Shown one piece after another: positions 1-8,143 of a stretch of DNA of 64,000 nucleotides (position 1 is the first letter of the stretch; every line of letters begins with the position of its first letter). A model generated the notes under the pieces. The model was not told where the DNA came from. It did no database searches and was given only the letters and a program-made list of their open reading frames with translations. The stretch is from Aquariibacter albus (GTDB taxonomy: Bacteria > Pseudomonadota > Gammaproteobacteria > Burkholderiales > Burkholderiaceae_C). The DNA is taken from assembly GCF_014145335.1 (NCBI RefSeq), contig NZ_JACIVI010000003.1:124001-188000 (forward strand), read 5' to 3'. The position numbers were made by a program, and so were the translations under genes.

Positions 1-277
1 GCAGGTCCTTGTACAGGTCGGTGCCCGTCAGCACCAGGCCCAGCGGCCGGTCGGGATGGGCTGCGCGCCAGCGTGCCACCGCACCGGCCGAGCGCCGCGC
101 ATGCAGGGCGATCAGGCCGTCGGGCAGGGGCCCGGGCTCGCTGCCGGTCCAGTCCCCGGCGACGCGGCAATCGGCCTGTCCGCGCAGCAGGCGCGCCCAG
201 CGGGCGGCAGTCTGCCAGTTGCCGTTGTTGTCGGCCGCCCGGGCCGGCGTGACAAGGTGGATGAGCGGACGCGGCAT
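1..277 (-). CDS. senB: Selenosugar synthase SenB, N-terminal part (cut by the left edge)
   Basis: Ninety-two codons of the start of a GT4-like glycosyltransferase are visible; the rest lies left of the window. The N-terminus begins MPRPLIHLVTPA, then has an N-N-G-N-W motif near residue 18, 'ALHARRS' near residue 64 and 'LVLTGTDLYKDL' at the edge. These are the motifs I associate with the SenB clade, which joins selenophosphate and UDP-N-acetylglucosamine into a selenosugar for selenoneine synthesis. It is divergent from the SenA-type gene that starts about 110 bases away, which strongly supports the assignment. Start chosen at the ATG whose complement lies at 275-277. The family call is from remembered motifs and context; the alternative is another GT4 glycosyltransferase of unknown role. 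Confidence 0.72.
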   Translation of the reverse strand, partial: MPRPLIHLVTPARAADNNGNWQTAARWARLLRGQADCRVAGDWTGSEPGPLPDGLIALHARRSAGAVARWRAAHPDRPLGLVLTGTDLYKDL

Positions 278-374
278 GGCCGGCGGTGTAGCACAGCAGG
301 CCGGCCGCTGTGCCTCCAGGGGCCGGCGACCCGCCGCCTTCGCTGGCCTTGGGCCGGGCCTGAACCGGTCGGCC

Positions 375-380
375 TACCAT
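375..380 (+). promoter_or_regulatory. Candidate -10 element of senA
   Basis: TACCAT sits 10 bases before the ATG at 391 and overlaps an earlier in-frame ATG at 379. The same arrangement (a TAnnAT-like hexamer a few bases before ATG) recurs upstream of genes at 25401, 31719 and 58970. It suggests a nearly leaderless transcript and argues for the start at 391. No convincing -35 is visible. Confidence 0.4.
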
Positions 381-390
381 GCGCCGCGCC

Positions 391-1659
391 ATGGACGTCG
401 ACGCCAGCTTCCGCACCGCCGCTGCGCCCCAGCTCGCGGCCATGCTGCGGGCCAGTCGGCAGGCCACGCTGGAGCTGCTGGACGCGCTGGCCGCCCAGCT
501 CGGCCCGGCCCTGCGCGTGCCGCAGCGCGACAGCCTGAACCTGCCGCTGTGGGAAGCCGGCCACATCGCCTGGTTCCAGGCCTGGTGGATCGCCCGCCTG
601 CCGGCCGAACAGCGCCACCGCGGCGCCGAGGCCGACCCCCTGGCCCCGCGCCTGCCGCCGGCCCCGGTGGCCAGCCCGCTGGACGACGACCGCCTGCACG
701 ACTCCAGCCACGTCCCCCATGCCAGCCGCTGGCAACTGCCCCTGCCCGGGCTGCAAGCCACCCGCGAGCGCCTGCGCCAGGGCCTGGACGAGACCCTGGC
801 CCTGCTGGCGCACGCCCCGGGCGATGCCGCCGGTCTCTACTTCTACCGCCTGGTGCTGGCCCATGAGGACATGCACCAGGAGGCCGGCTTGATGCTGGCC
901 CAGCAGCTCGGCCTGGACCCGGGCCCGCAGGCGCCGCGCCCGCCGGCGGCCCCGCCCGCGCGGCCCGAGCTGAGCCTGCCCGGCGGCCCCCTCGAGCTGG
1001 GCGAGCACGGCGAGGCCGACGCCTTCCACTTCGACAACGAATGCGGCCGGCGCCGGGTCGAGCTGGCGCCCTTCCGCATCGACGCCCGGCCGCTGCGCCA
1101 GCGCGATTTCCTGGCCTTCGTCGAGGACGGCGGCTACGAGGACCCGCGGCTCTGGTCGCCCGCCGGCTGGGCCTGGCGCCAGGCCCGCGCGGCCGAGGGC
1201 GAGGCCCTGCCGCGCGCGCTGCGCGTGCCCGGCCCGGACGGGGCGCGGGCTCCGAGGGCCCCCGCGGGGGCCGAGCGGCGCGTCTTCGCCCGCTGGCTGC
1301 CGGCCGAGCCCGAGGCCGCCCTGCAGCAGGTCAGCGCCTTCGAGGCCGAGGCCTGGTGCCGCTGGGCCGGCCGCCGCCTGCCGACCGAGGCCGAGTGGCT
1401 GGCCGCCGCCCGCCTGCCGCCCGCGGCGGGCTTCACCTGGGGCGAGGTCTGGGAGTGGACGGCCGAGCCCTTCAGCCCCTTCGAGGGCTTCCGGCCCCAT
1501 CCCTACCGCGACTACTCGCAGCCCTGGTTCGGCGACCACCGCGTGCTGCGTGGTGCAGCCTGGACCACGCCGCGGCGTCTGCGCGACCGGCGCATGCGTA
1601 ACTTCTACCGTCCGGGCCGCCAGGACGTGATCGCCGGTTTCCGCAGCTGCGCGCCCTGA
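391..1659 (+). CDS. senA: Selenoneine synthase SenA (EgtB-like, DinB + FGE-sulfatase domains)
   Basis: A 422-residue EgtB-family protein. The N-terminal DinB-like bundle carries the three metal-binding histidines expected of the family: His58 in 'WEAGHIAWF' and His158/His162 in 'AHEDMHQEA' (HxxxHxE). The C-terminal half is a formylglycine-generating-enzyme (FGE-sulfatase) fold, with 'RRLPTEAEWLAAA', 'WEWTAEPF' and the terminal 'GFRSC'. EgtB enzymes use non-haem iron to couple a thiol to hercynine; the SenA clade uses a selenosugar to give selenoneine. The divergent SenB-type gene separates this from a plain EgtB. ATG at 379 would add four residues, but it overlaps the likely -10 element. Acts in the cytoplasm. 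An ergothioneine-type or other sulfoxide synthase role is the alternative. Confidence 0.8.
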   Translation: MDVDASFRTAAAPQLAAMLRASRQATLELLDALAAQLGPALRVPQRDSLNLPLWEAGHIAWFQAWWIARLPAEQRHRGAEADPLAPRLPPAPVASPLDDDRLHDSSHVPHASRWQLPLPGLQATRERLRQGLDETLALLAHAPGDAAGLYFYRLVLAHEDMHQEAGLMLAQQLGLDPGPQAPRPPAAPPARPELSLPGGPLELGEHGEADAFHFDNECGRRRVELAPFRIDARPLRQRDFLAFVEDGGYEDPRLWSPAGWAWRQARAAEGEALPRALRVPGPDGARAPRAPAGAERRVFARWLPAEPEAALQQVSAFEAEAWCRWAGRRLPTEAEWLAAARLPPAAGFTWGEVWEWTAEPFSPFEGFRPHPYRDYSQPWFGDHRVLRGAAWTTPRRLRDRRMRNFYRPGRQDVIAGFRSCAP

Positions 1660-1767
1660 GCCCGGCGTGCGGTCATCGACCCTCGGGTGTAATGCGCCGG
1701 TCCAGGCGTCTGACGCACCGTCGAGAACCCATCCTCCCCGCCCCTTTCGCACCCTTCGGAGACCGCC

Positions 1768-2640
1768 ATGCTTGATCGCCTGCCCTCGCGCACCCTCAAG
1801 GCCCTGTTGCTGGGCGCTGCCCTGGCCCTCGGCCCGCTCGGTACCGCCCTGGCCCAGACCACCCTGCGCGTGACCACCATCCCCGAGGAAGCCGCCACCG
1901 AACAGGTGCGCAAGTTCACCCCCCTGGCCCAGTACCTGGAGAAGAAGCTGGGCATGAAGGTCGAGTTCACGCCGGTCAGCGACTACCCGGCGGCGGTGGA
2001 GGCCCTGGTCAACAAGAAGGTCGAGCTGGTCTGGTTCGGCGGCTTCACCCATGTGCAGGCGCAGATCCGCTCGGGCGGCAAGATCATCCCCATCGCCCAG
2101 CGCGTGGAGGACACCAAGTTCACCTCGGTCTTCATCGCCAAGACCGATTCGGGCATCAAGACCCTGGCGGACCTCAAGGGCAAGCAGGTTTCCTTCGGCT
2201 CGCAGAGCAGCACTTCGGGCCACCTGATGCCGCGCAGCAACCTGCTCGCCGCCGGCCTGGACCCGGAGAGGGACTTCAAGCGCATTGCCTACAGCGGCGC
2301 GCATGACGCGACCATTGCCTCGGTCGTCAGCGGCAAGGTCGATGCGGCGGCCCTGGACGTGACGGTGTGGAAGAAGTTCGTCGCCGAAGGCAAGGTCGAC
2401 ACCCAGGCCGTCAACGTCTTCTTCACCACCCCGCCCTTCTTCAACTACAACTGGTCGGTGCATGCCGACCTGCCGGCCGAGCTGCGCGAGAAGATCAAGG
2501 CCGCCCTGCTGGCCCTGGATGACAGCACGCCCGAAGGCGCCGAGATCCTCAAGCTCAACCGCGCCAGCCGCTACATCGAAACCAAGCCCGAGAACTACAA
2601 GGGCCTGGAGGCTGCAGGCCGCAGCGCCGGCCTGCTCTGA
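1768..2640 (+). CDS. PhnD-superfamily periplasmic binding protein, putative selenium-oxyanion transporter
   Basis: A 290-residue substrate-binding protein of the phosphate/phosphite/phosphonate superfamily. Residues 1-29 form a Sec signal peptide (hydrophobic core, cleavage near 'ALA-Q'). The body has the family features: 'TTIPEEA' after the signal, 'ELVWFGGFTHVQAQ' near residue 87 and 'SFGSQSSTSGH' near residue 145. A clade of this superfamily that lies beside selD and selU genes is annotated in protein-family databases as a putative selenate ABC transporter binding protein. The neighbours here (senA upstream, selU downstream) fit that clade. No C-P lyase or phosphonatase gene is present. 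It is followed by its ATPase after 43 bases and two permeases. Substrate is inferred from context, not from visible binding residues. Confidence 0.72.
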   Translation: MLDRLPSRTLKALLLGAALALGPLGTALAQTTLRVTTIPEEAATEQVRKFTPLAQYLEKKLGMKVEFTPVSDYPAAVEALVNKKVELVWFGGFTHVQAQIRSGGKIIPIAQRVEDTKFTSVFIAKTDSGIKTLADLKGKQVSFGSQSSTSGHLMPRSNLLAAGLDPERDFKRIAYSGAHDATIASVVSGKVDAAALDVTVWKKFVAEGKVDTQAVNVFFTTPPFFNYNWSVHADLPAELREKIKAALLALDDSTPEGAEILKLNRASRYIETKPENYKGLEAAGRSAGLL

Positions 2641-2683
2641 GTGGGCATGAACGACGCTGAGCCCGGCCTGAGGACCGCTCCCG

Positions 2684-3520
2684 ATGCAGCTTGACCTCGA
2701 CGGGCTGGTGGCCCGTCATCCTGCCGCCCAGCCGGGCAGCCCGGCGGCCCTGCGCGGCCTGGACCTGAAGGTGGAGGCGGGCGAGCAGCTGGCGGTGATC
2801 GGCCCCTCGGGGGCGGGCAAGACCAGCCTGCTCCAGGTGCTGGCCTGCGCGATGCAGCCTGCCGCCGGCCGGCTTCGCCTGGGCGGGCAGGACCCCTGGG
2901 CGCTGGGCCAGGCCGCGCGGCAGGCGCTGCGCGGCCGGCTCTTCCTGGCGCCGCAGGTGCCGCCGCTGCCGCCGCGGCAGCGGGTCGTCACCTCGGTGCT
3001 GGCCGCCCGCCTGCCGGCCCTGAGCCTGCTGCGCAGCCTGCGCGCGCTGTTCTATCCCGACGACATTCCCGGCGCACACGCGGCGCTGGAATGCTTCGAC
3101 CTCGGCGACAAGCTCTTCGAGCGGGTCGACCGCCTGTCCGGCGGCGAGCGCCAGCGCGTCGGCCTGGCCCGCGCCCTGTTGGCCCCGGCCAGCCTGTGGC
3201 TGATCGACGAGCCGCTCTCGGCCCTGGACCCGACCCGTGCCCTCCAGGCCATGGCCACGCTCACCGGCACCGCCCGCACACGGGGCGTCACCCTGGTCGC
3301 GACCCTGCACCAGGTCGATGTGGCCCTGGCCCATTTCCCTCGCATCGTCGGCCTGCGCGAGGGCCGGCTGGCCTTCGACCTGCCGGCCGCCCAGGTCGAT
3401 GCCGCCTGCCTGGCGCGCCTCTATGCCCAGCATGAGCATGAGCTGCGCGGCAGCGCGCCGGCCGGCCTGCCCGAGCCCGCGCCGCTCGCGCCGCAGCCGG
3501 TGGTGATGCATTGCCGCTGA
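2684..3520 (+). CDS. PhnC-like ABC transporter ATPase
   Basis: A 278-residue ABC ATPase. The Walker A is GPSGAGKT at residues 40-47, the signature is 'LSGGERQR' near residue 150, the Walker B is 'LWLIDEP' near residue 172, and the H-loop is in 'ATLHQVD'. It resembles PhnC, the nucleotide-binding subunit of phosphonate/phosphite importers. The C-terminus has about 25 Pro/Ala-rich residues beyond the usual end. It lies between the binding-protein gene and two permease genes on the same strand, so it is almost certainly the energising subunit of that transporter at the inner membrane. Confidence 0.85.
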   Translation: MQLDLDGLVARHPAAQPGSPAALRGLDLKVEAGEQLAVIGPSGAGKTSLLQVLACAMQPAAGRLRLGGQDPWALGQAARQALRGRLFLAPQVPPLPPRQRVVTSVLAARLPALSLLRSLRALFYPDDIPGAHAALECFDLGDKLFERVDRLSGGERQRVGLARALLAPASLWLIDEPLSALDPTRALQAMATLTGTARTRGVTLVATLHQVDVALAHFPRIVGLREGRLAFDLPAAQVDAACLARLYAQHEHELRGSAPAGLPEPAPLAPQPVVMHCR

Positions 3521-3545
3521 AGCCGCCGCGCCTGAAGCTCAAGGC

Positions 3546-4400
3546 ATGAGCCTGACGTCCCTGCCCGCCGCGGCCCGCCGGCCAGCTCCGCCGCGCCGCG
3601 ACCCGGCCTGGCGCGGCCGCGTCACGGGCCTGCTGCTGCTGGCCTTGGTGCTGGGGCCGATGCTGGTGGCCACCGAGTTCAAGCCCTGGATCCTGGTCGA
3701 GCCCGACAACCTCAAGCCCACCCTGGCCTTCCTGCGCAGCTTCGTGCCGCCGGCCACTGGGGGCGAGTTCCTGGCCCTGGTGCTGCGCGAGACCTGGCGC
3801 ACCGTCGCCATCGCCACCGTCGGCGTCACCCTGGCCCTGGCGCTGGCCCTGCCCCTCACCCTGCTGTCCACCCGGGTGCTGTCGATCTCGGCGCTTCCCG
3901 GTCGCATGGCACGGGGGCCGGCCCTGCTGCGACAGGCCGCGCGCTGGCTGCTGATCGTGCTGCGTTCCGTGCCCGAGCTGGTCTGGGCCCTGGTCTTCGT
4001 GCGGGTGGCGGGCCTGGGGCCCACGGCCGGCGTGCTGGCGATCGCGCTCACCTACGGCGGCATGCTCGGCAAGGTCTATGGCGAGATCCTGGAAAGCGGC
4101 GAAGCCCATGCCACCCAGAGCCTGCTGCGCAATGGCAGCGGGCGCCTGCAGGCCTTCTTCTACGGCCTGCTGCCGCAGAACGCGGCCGAGCTGAGCAGCT
4201 ACACCGTCTACCGCTGGGAGTGCGCGATCCGCTCCTCGGTCATCCTCGGCTTCGTCGGCGCGGGCGGCTTGGGCCAGCAGCTCGACAACTCCATGAAGAT
4301 GTTCAAGGGCGGCGAGGTGCTGACCCTGCTGATCGTCTTCGTGCTGCTGGTGGCCGGGGCCGACCGCGTCAGTGCCGGCCTGCGGCGCAGCCTCGGCTGA
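3546..4400 (+). CDS. PhnE-like ABC transporter permease (first)
   Basis: A 284-residue inner-membrane permease of the PhnE type. A first membrane segment lies at about residues 20-40, a cluster of segments at 85-115 and 140-190, and the coupling motif 'GFVGAGGLGQQL' near residue 236 matches the EAA-like loop of binding-protein-dependent permeases. The start follows the ATPase stop by 25 bases. It is shorter in identity to the next gene than a duplicate copy would be, so the pair probably form a heterodimeric channel, as in two-permease PhnE systems. Confidence 0.82.
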   Translation: MSLTSLPAAARRPAPPRRDPAWRGRVTGLLLLALVLGPMLVATEFKPWILVEPDNLKPTLAFLRSFVPPATGGEFLALVLRETWRTVAIATVGVTLALALALPLTLLSTRVLSISALPGRMARGPALLRQAARWLLIVLRSVPELVWALVFVRVAGLGPTAGVLAIALTYGGMLGKVYGEILESGEAHATQSLLRNGSGRLQAFFYGLLPQNAAELSSYTVYRWECAIRSSVILGFVGAGGLGQQLDNSMKMFKGGEVLTLLIVFVLLVAGADRVSAGLRRSLG

Positions 4401-4420
4401 GAAGTTGTGAAGCAACCCGC

Positions 4421-5260
4421 ATGAGCCTGCATCCGCCCCAGCCCGCGGCCGCCCATCCGCCCGACAAACTGCCGCCGCGGCTTTTCAACGCCCGCTGCCG
4501 CGCCTGCTGGTTCAGCCTGGCCCTGCTGCTGCTGGTGCTGGCCAGCTTCCTCAGCCTGGACCTGCAGTGGGGGGCCTTCTTTTCGCGCGAGGCGGCGGCC
4601 AGCATGGGGCGTTTCCTCGGGGAGTTCTTTCCGCCCGACACCTCGCCGGCCTTCCTGAAGAAGGTGGCGCTCGGTGCCTGGGAGACCCTGGCCATGTCGG
4701 CCCTGGGCACCTTGCTGGCGGCCGCGGCCGGCCTGCTGCTGGCCCTGCCGGGCAGCCGCCTGCACGGTGGTGATGCGGCCTGGGCGCGGCGCCCCACCCG
4801 CTGGCTGCTGAATGCGCTGCGCGCCATACCGGAGCTGGTCTGGGCCGCGCTGCTGCTGATCTCGGCCGGCCTGGGCCCCTTCGCCGGCACCCTGGCCCTG
4901 GCCTTCCACACCAGCGGCGTGCTGGGCCGGCTGTTCGCCGAGGCGATCGAGAACGCGCCTTCCGGCCCCGGCGATGCCCTGCGCGCCCAGGGCGTGGGCA
5001 CGCTGCGCGTCTTCCTCTATGCCACCCTGCCCCAGGTGCTGCCTCAGCTCATGAGCTACACGCTTTACCGCTGGGAGAACAACATCCGCGCGGCGGCCGT
5101 GCTGGGCGTGGTCGGGGCCGGTGGCCTGGGCCAGCTGCTGGCCTTCCACATGGGCCTGTTCCAGATGGGCAAGACGGCCACCCTGATCGGCGCCATGCTG
5201 CTGATGGTCGGTCTGGTCGACGCCCTCAGCCATCTGCTTCGACGGCGCATGGCCGGCTGA
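4421..5260 (+). CDS. PhnE-like ABC transporter permease (second)
   Basis: A 279-residue paralogue of the preceding permease with the same architecture: one N-terminal membrane segment, then a core block with 'WETLAMSALGTLLAA', 'RAIPELVWAALL' and the coupling loop 'GVVGAGGLGQLL' near residue 234. Both permeases share 'IPELVWA/VPELVWA' and 'YRWE' motifs, evidence of an old tandem duplication. ATG at 4421 was chosen over upstream in-frame codons because those overlap the previous gene. It ends 9 bases from the convergent selU gene. Confidence 0.82.
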   Translation: MSLHPPQPAAAHPPDKLPPRLFNARCRACWFSLALLLLVLASFLSLDLQWGAFFSREAAASMGRFLGEFFPPDTSPAFLKKVALGAWETLAMSALGTLLAAAAGLLLALPGSRLHGGDAAWARRPTRWLLNALRAIPELVWAALLLISAGLGPFAGTLALAFHTSGVLGRLFAEAIENAPSGPGDALRAQGVGTLRVFLYATLPQVLPQLMSYTLYRWENNIRAAAVLGVVGAGGLGQLLAFHMGLFQMGKTATLIGAMLLMVGLVDALSHLLRRRMAG

Positions 5261-5267
5261 GCCGGCC
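5251..5267. terminator. Compact hairpin between convergent permease and selU genes
   Basis: A perfect 7-base inverted repeat (GGCCGGC / GCCGGCC) flanks the TGA stop codon of the permease and abuts the selU stop. It could end transcription from both sides, but there is no T-tract, so intrinsic termination is doubtful. Confidence 0.3.
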
Positions 5268-5269
5268 GT

Positions 5270-6325
5270 TCAGTCGCCGCAGCGGCGGCGCAGTGTGGCG
5301 GCGGCTTCGGCGAGGTCCTGCGGCTTGCAGGGGTCCAGGGCCAGCTCGGCAGCGGCGGGCAGGCCGCGCAGATGGCGTCTCTGCGACTGCGCGTAGAGCG
5401 GGTCGTAGTGCAGGGCCAGCAGCTCTTCGGCCAGTTCGGCGGCCGGACCTTCGGCGGCCAGCTGCTGCCAGCGCGCGAGCAGGGCATTGGGCAGCAGGCC
5501 CTGCAGCTGGGCCAGCCGCGCCTGCAATTGCGGCGCGTCGGCGATCAGCCAGGCGTAGTCCTGCAGCAGCAGCGTGCGGCGCTGCGCGAGGTCGACGCGC
5601 AGCTCGGTGACCGGCGCCGCCCGCAGCGCCTCCAGCACCGCATCGGGCAGGGCGATGCGGCCGATGCGCCGGCTCTCGGCTTCGGCAAAGACCGGCCGGG
5701 CCGGATCCAGGCGCTCGACGGCGTCGGCCAGCCGCGTCTCGAAGGCTTTCTGGCTGGGCTGGTCCTGGTCGGGCAGGCCGCCCAGCACCGAACCGCGGTG
5801 GCCGGCCAGGCCCTCCAGGTCGATCACCTGCGCGCCCTGCGCCGCCAGCGCACCGAGCAGCCGCGTCTTGCCGCTGCCCGTGGGGCCCGAGAGCAGCTGC
5901 AGGCGCAGCCGCGGCACCTGCTCGGCGAGCACGCGGATGACATGCGCGCGCCAGGCCTTGTAGCCGCCCTGGAGCTGGCCGGCGTCCCAGCCGATCATGC
6001 GCATCACCGTCACCGCGCTGCCGCTGCGCATGCCGCCGCGCCAGCAATAGACCAGCGGCCGCCAGTCCTTGCCCTGTTGCGACCAGAGCGCGTCGACCCA
6101 TCCGGCAAGGCGCCGCGCGACCAGTGCCGCGCCCACCTTGCGGGCCTCGAAGGCCGACGCCTGCACATAGAGCGTGCCGACCCGCGCCCGCTCGGCATCG
6201 TCGAGCACCGGGCAGTTGATCGCGCCCGGCAGGTGGTCGAGGGCGAATTCCGAGGGCGAGCGCGCGTCGATCAGGGTGTCGAAGCCGGCGCGTTCGTGCA
6301 GGGGGATCAGCGGCTTGGAGGCCAT
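5270..6325 (-). CDS. selU: tRNA 2-selenouridine synthase SelU
   Basis: A 351-residue protein with the two-domain SelU/YbbB layout. The N-terminal rhodanese domain carries the catalytic Cys94 in 'YCWRGGMRSGS', and a P-loop GPTGSGKT lies at residues 147-154, followed by 'GHRGSVLGG'. SelU replaces the sulfur of 2-thiouridine at the wobble position of Lys, Glu and Gln tRNAs with selenium, using selenophosphate and a geranylated intermediate. ATG at 6325 is preferred over an upstream in-frame codon at 6367 because the rhodanese domain starts directly after it. It implies a selD gene elsewhere in the genome. It is convergent with the transporter and is the second selenium-using enzyme in this island. 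Confidence 0.93.
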   Translation of the reverse strand: MASKPLIPLHERAGFDTLIDARSPSEFALDHLPGAINCPVLDDAERARVGTLYVQASAFEARKVGAALVARRLAGWVDALWSQQGKDWRPLVYCWRGGMRSGSAVTVMRMIGWDAGQLQGGYKAWRAHVIRVLAEQVPRLRLQLLSGPTGSGKTRLLGALAAQGAQVIDLEGLAGHRGSVLGGLPDQDQPSQKAFETRLADAVERLDPARPVFAEAESRRIGRIALPDAVLEALRAAPVTELRVDLAQRRTLLLQDYAWLIADAPQLQARLAQLQGLLPNALLARWQQLAAEGPAAELAEELLALHYDPLYAQSQRRHLRGLPAAAELALDPCKPQDLAEAAATLRRRCGD

Positions 6326-6365
6326 GGCGATGGGCGGTGGAGGAGCGTGCGTCGCCCCAAAGCAC

Positions 6366-6398
6366 AAGCCCCTGGGCGGTGAAACCGGCCAGGGGCTT
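6366..6398 (-). terminator. Terminator-like hairpin downstream of tRNA-Met
   Basis: A perfect 10-base inverted repeat (AAGCCCCTGG / CCAGGGGCTT) with an inner CGGT/ACCG pairing. It lies 10 bases after the tRNA 3' end on the minus strand and ahead of selU. The bases that follow (GTGCTTTGG) are only weakly T-rich. Confidence 0.5.
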
Positions 6399-6408
6399 GG
6401 GATCGATC

Positions 6409-6485
<77 letters not shown>

Positions 6486-6580
6486 AAAGCCGCGCATTCT
6501 AGCCAGATCTTCAGCCGGGTGCGCAAGGCCCGGGCTCGGCGTGGGTGGGGCGCCACAGGGACTGGCGTGTGCCCGGCGGC

Positions 6581-6775
6581 TCAGAGCAGTTTGCCCAGGC
6601 CCATGGCGATCAGGCTCAGCAGCGCACAACTGGCCAGCGGCAGGCTCCAGACCTTGCCCTTCCAGCGCCAGTGCAGGTCGCCGGGCAGGCGGCCCAGGCC
6701 CAGCTTGCGCAGCCAGGGCTGCAGGCCCTGGAAGAGCAGCAGGGCCAGCACGGTGACGATCAGCCAGCGCAGCAT
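6581..6775 (-). CDS. DUF2905 family small membrane protein
   Basis: A 64-residue protein with an N-terminal membrane helix (residues 3-18), the family motif 'GLGRLPGDLHWRWKG' in the middle and a second helix at the C-terminus. DUF2905 proteins are two-helix inner-membrane proteins of unknown function. The gene follows the MidA-type methyltransferase gene on the same strand by 22 bases, so the two are probably co-transcribed. Confidence 0.85.
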   Translation of the reverse strand: MLRWLIVTVLALLLFQGLQPWLRKLGLGRLPGDLHWRWKGKVWSLPLASCALLSLIAMGLGKLL

Positions 6776-6797
6776 GGGCGCACCTTTCGGGCCGGCT

Positions 6798-8090
6798 TCA
6801 CAGCCGGTGGCTGCGGTCGCCGGCGCGGAAGCCGCGCGCGTCGAACACCGGCCCCGGCGGAGCCTTGACCAGGCCGATGACCTTGAACAGCTCGCCCATC
6901 TCGTGTTCGTTGACCAGCCGGGCCGCGGCGGCGCGGGCGGCCAGAGCGGGCAGGTCGGCGCCCTGCGGCAGCAGGTCGAGCAGGCCGCAGTTGATCAGGA
7001 AGCGCGCCTGGCTGGTGTAGCCCAGCACCTCGAAGCCGGCGTCCTGCGCGGCCACGGCCACGGCGGTGAAGTCCACGTGCGCGGTGATGTCCTTGTCGCC
7101 CGGGGCGTCGAGCGGGTCCGGGTCGGCGCGGTGGGCCCGGTGGCACATCAGCGTGCCGGCGTGGCGCTGGGGGTGGAAGAACTCGGCTTCGGGGAAGCCG
7201 TAGTCGATCAGGAAGGCCGCACCGCGCTGCAGGCGCTCGCCCAGGCTGGCGAGCCAGGCCGTGGCCTGGCGGGCCAGCTCGACGGTGGCGCCGGGCGGAA
7301 AGCCGGGGTCGAGCGGCGGGCGCAGCGTGGTCGGGCGGTCGGCCCAGACGAAGCCCGGCGTCGCGTCCGCGGCCGGTGAAGCGGCCGCGGACGCGCCCGG
7401 TTCGGCCGGCCGGGACTTGGCGGCCAGGGCCACGCCACGCTCCAGCCACTGCGCGCCGTCCCAGTGCAGCAGGGCGACCGGCAGGGCATCGAGCAGCTCG
7501 TTGCCCACCACCACGCCCTGCATCGCTGCCGGCAGCGCGTCGGCCCAGACCACGCGGTCCGCCAGGGCCGGGGCGCGCGCCTGCAGGGTGGCCTGCTGCT
7601 TGGCCCGCAGCGTGCCGGACAGGTCGACGATGGTGTAGCGGCGTGGCGCCGCACCCAGGGCCGCCAGACCGTTCAGCAGCTCGGCGGCCAGGGCGCCGGA
7701 GCCTGCGCCGAATTCCCAGACCTCGTCGACCCCGGTGGCGGCCAGGGCCTCGGCCACCTGGGCGGCCAGGGCGCGGCCGAAGTGCGGGCTCAGCTCGGGC
7801 GCGGTGACGAAGTCGCTCCCGTCGGTGGCGAGCGTGCCGAACTGGCGATCGCCGCGGCTGTAGTAGCCCAGGCCGGGGGTGTAGAGCGCACGGGCCATGT
7901 AGTCCTCGAAGCCCATCCAGCCGCCGGCCGCCTGCACGGCCTCGGCGATCTGCCGGGCCAGGGCCTGGCTGGCCGGGCTGGGCGGCGGCGGCGCGTCGGC
8001 ACGGGCCGTGCCGCGGGGGTTTGCCGAGGGGTCGGCGGCTGGCGCGGAGGGGCTCCGTACACTGCCGGGCGTTCGGGGCGGGGTCTGCAT
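6798..8090 (-). CDS. MidA/NDUFAF7-family SAM-dependent methyltransferase
   Basis: A 430-residue class I methyltransferase of the COG1565 family, whose mitochondrial member NDUFAF7 methylates an arginine of a complex I subunit. After a low-complexity N-terminus (about 45 residues) come 'GFEDYMARALYTPGLGYYSRG', the SAM-binding 'VWEFGAGSGALA' near residue 130 and 'VVVGNELLDALPV' near residue 200, the characteristic family motif. The protein target in bacteria is not established. It is divergent from folM, with start codons 53 bases apart. Confidence 0.88.
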   Translation of the reverse strand: MQTPPRTPGSVRSPSAPAADPSANPRGTARADAPPPPSPASQALARQIAEAVQAAGGWMGFEDYMARALYTPGLGYYSRGDRQFGTLATDGSDFVTAPELSPHFGRALAAQVAEALAATGVDEVWEFGAGSGALAAELLNGLAALGAAPRRYTIVDLSGTLRAKQQATLQARAPALADRVVWADALPAAMQGVVVGNELLDALPVALLHWDGAQWLERGVALAAKSRPAEPGASAAASPAADATPGFVWADRPTTLRPPLDPGFPPGATVELARQATAWLASLGERLQRGAAFLIDYGFPEAEFFHPQRHAGTLMCHRAHRADPDPLDAPGDKDITAHVDFTAVAVAAQDAGFEVLGYTSQARFLINCGLLDLLPQGADLPALAARAAAARLVNEHEMGELFKVIGLVKAPPGPVFDARGFRAGDRSHRL

Positions 8091-8143
8091 GGCGGCATTG
8101 TCGGCGGGCCGCCGGCCCCGCCCGTGCCGTCCTGCCGTCGACC

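Noticed and set aside
112-2463. 783-codon minus-strand frame across senA and the binding-protein gene
   Set aside because: It is antisense to two clear genes and has a Gly/Arg/Ala-rich composition without motifs. The real minus-strand gene at the left edge is in another frame (senB, 1-277).
1768-5260. Ordinary phosphonate uptake operon (phnDCE)
   Set aside because: Kept as a PhnDCE-superfamily transporter but not named phn, since no C-P lyase, phosphonatase or phosphite dehydrogenase gene is near and selenium genes flank it on both sides.
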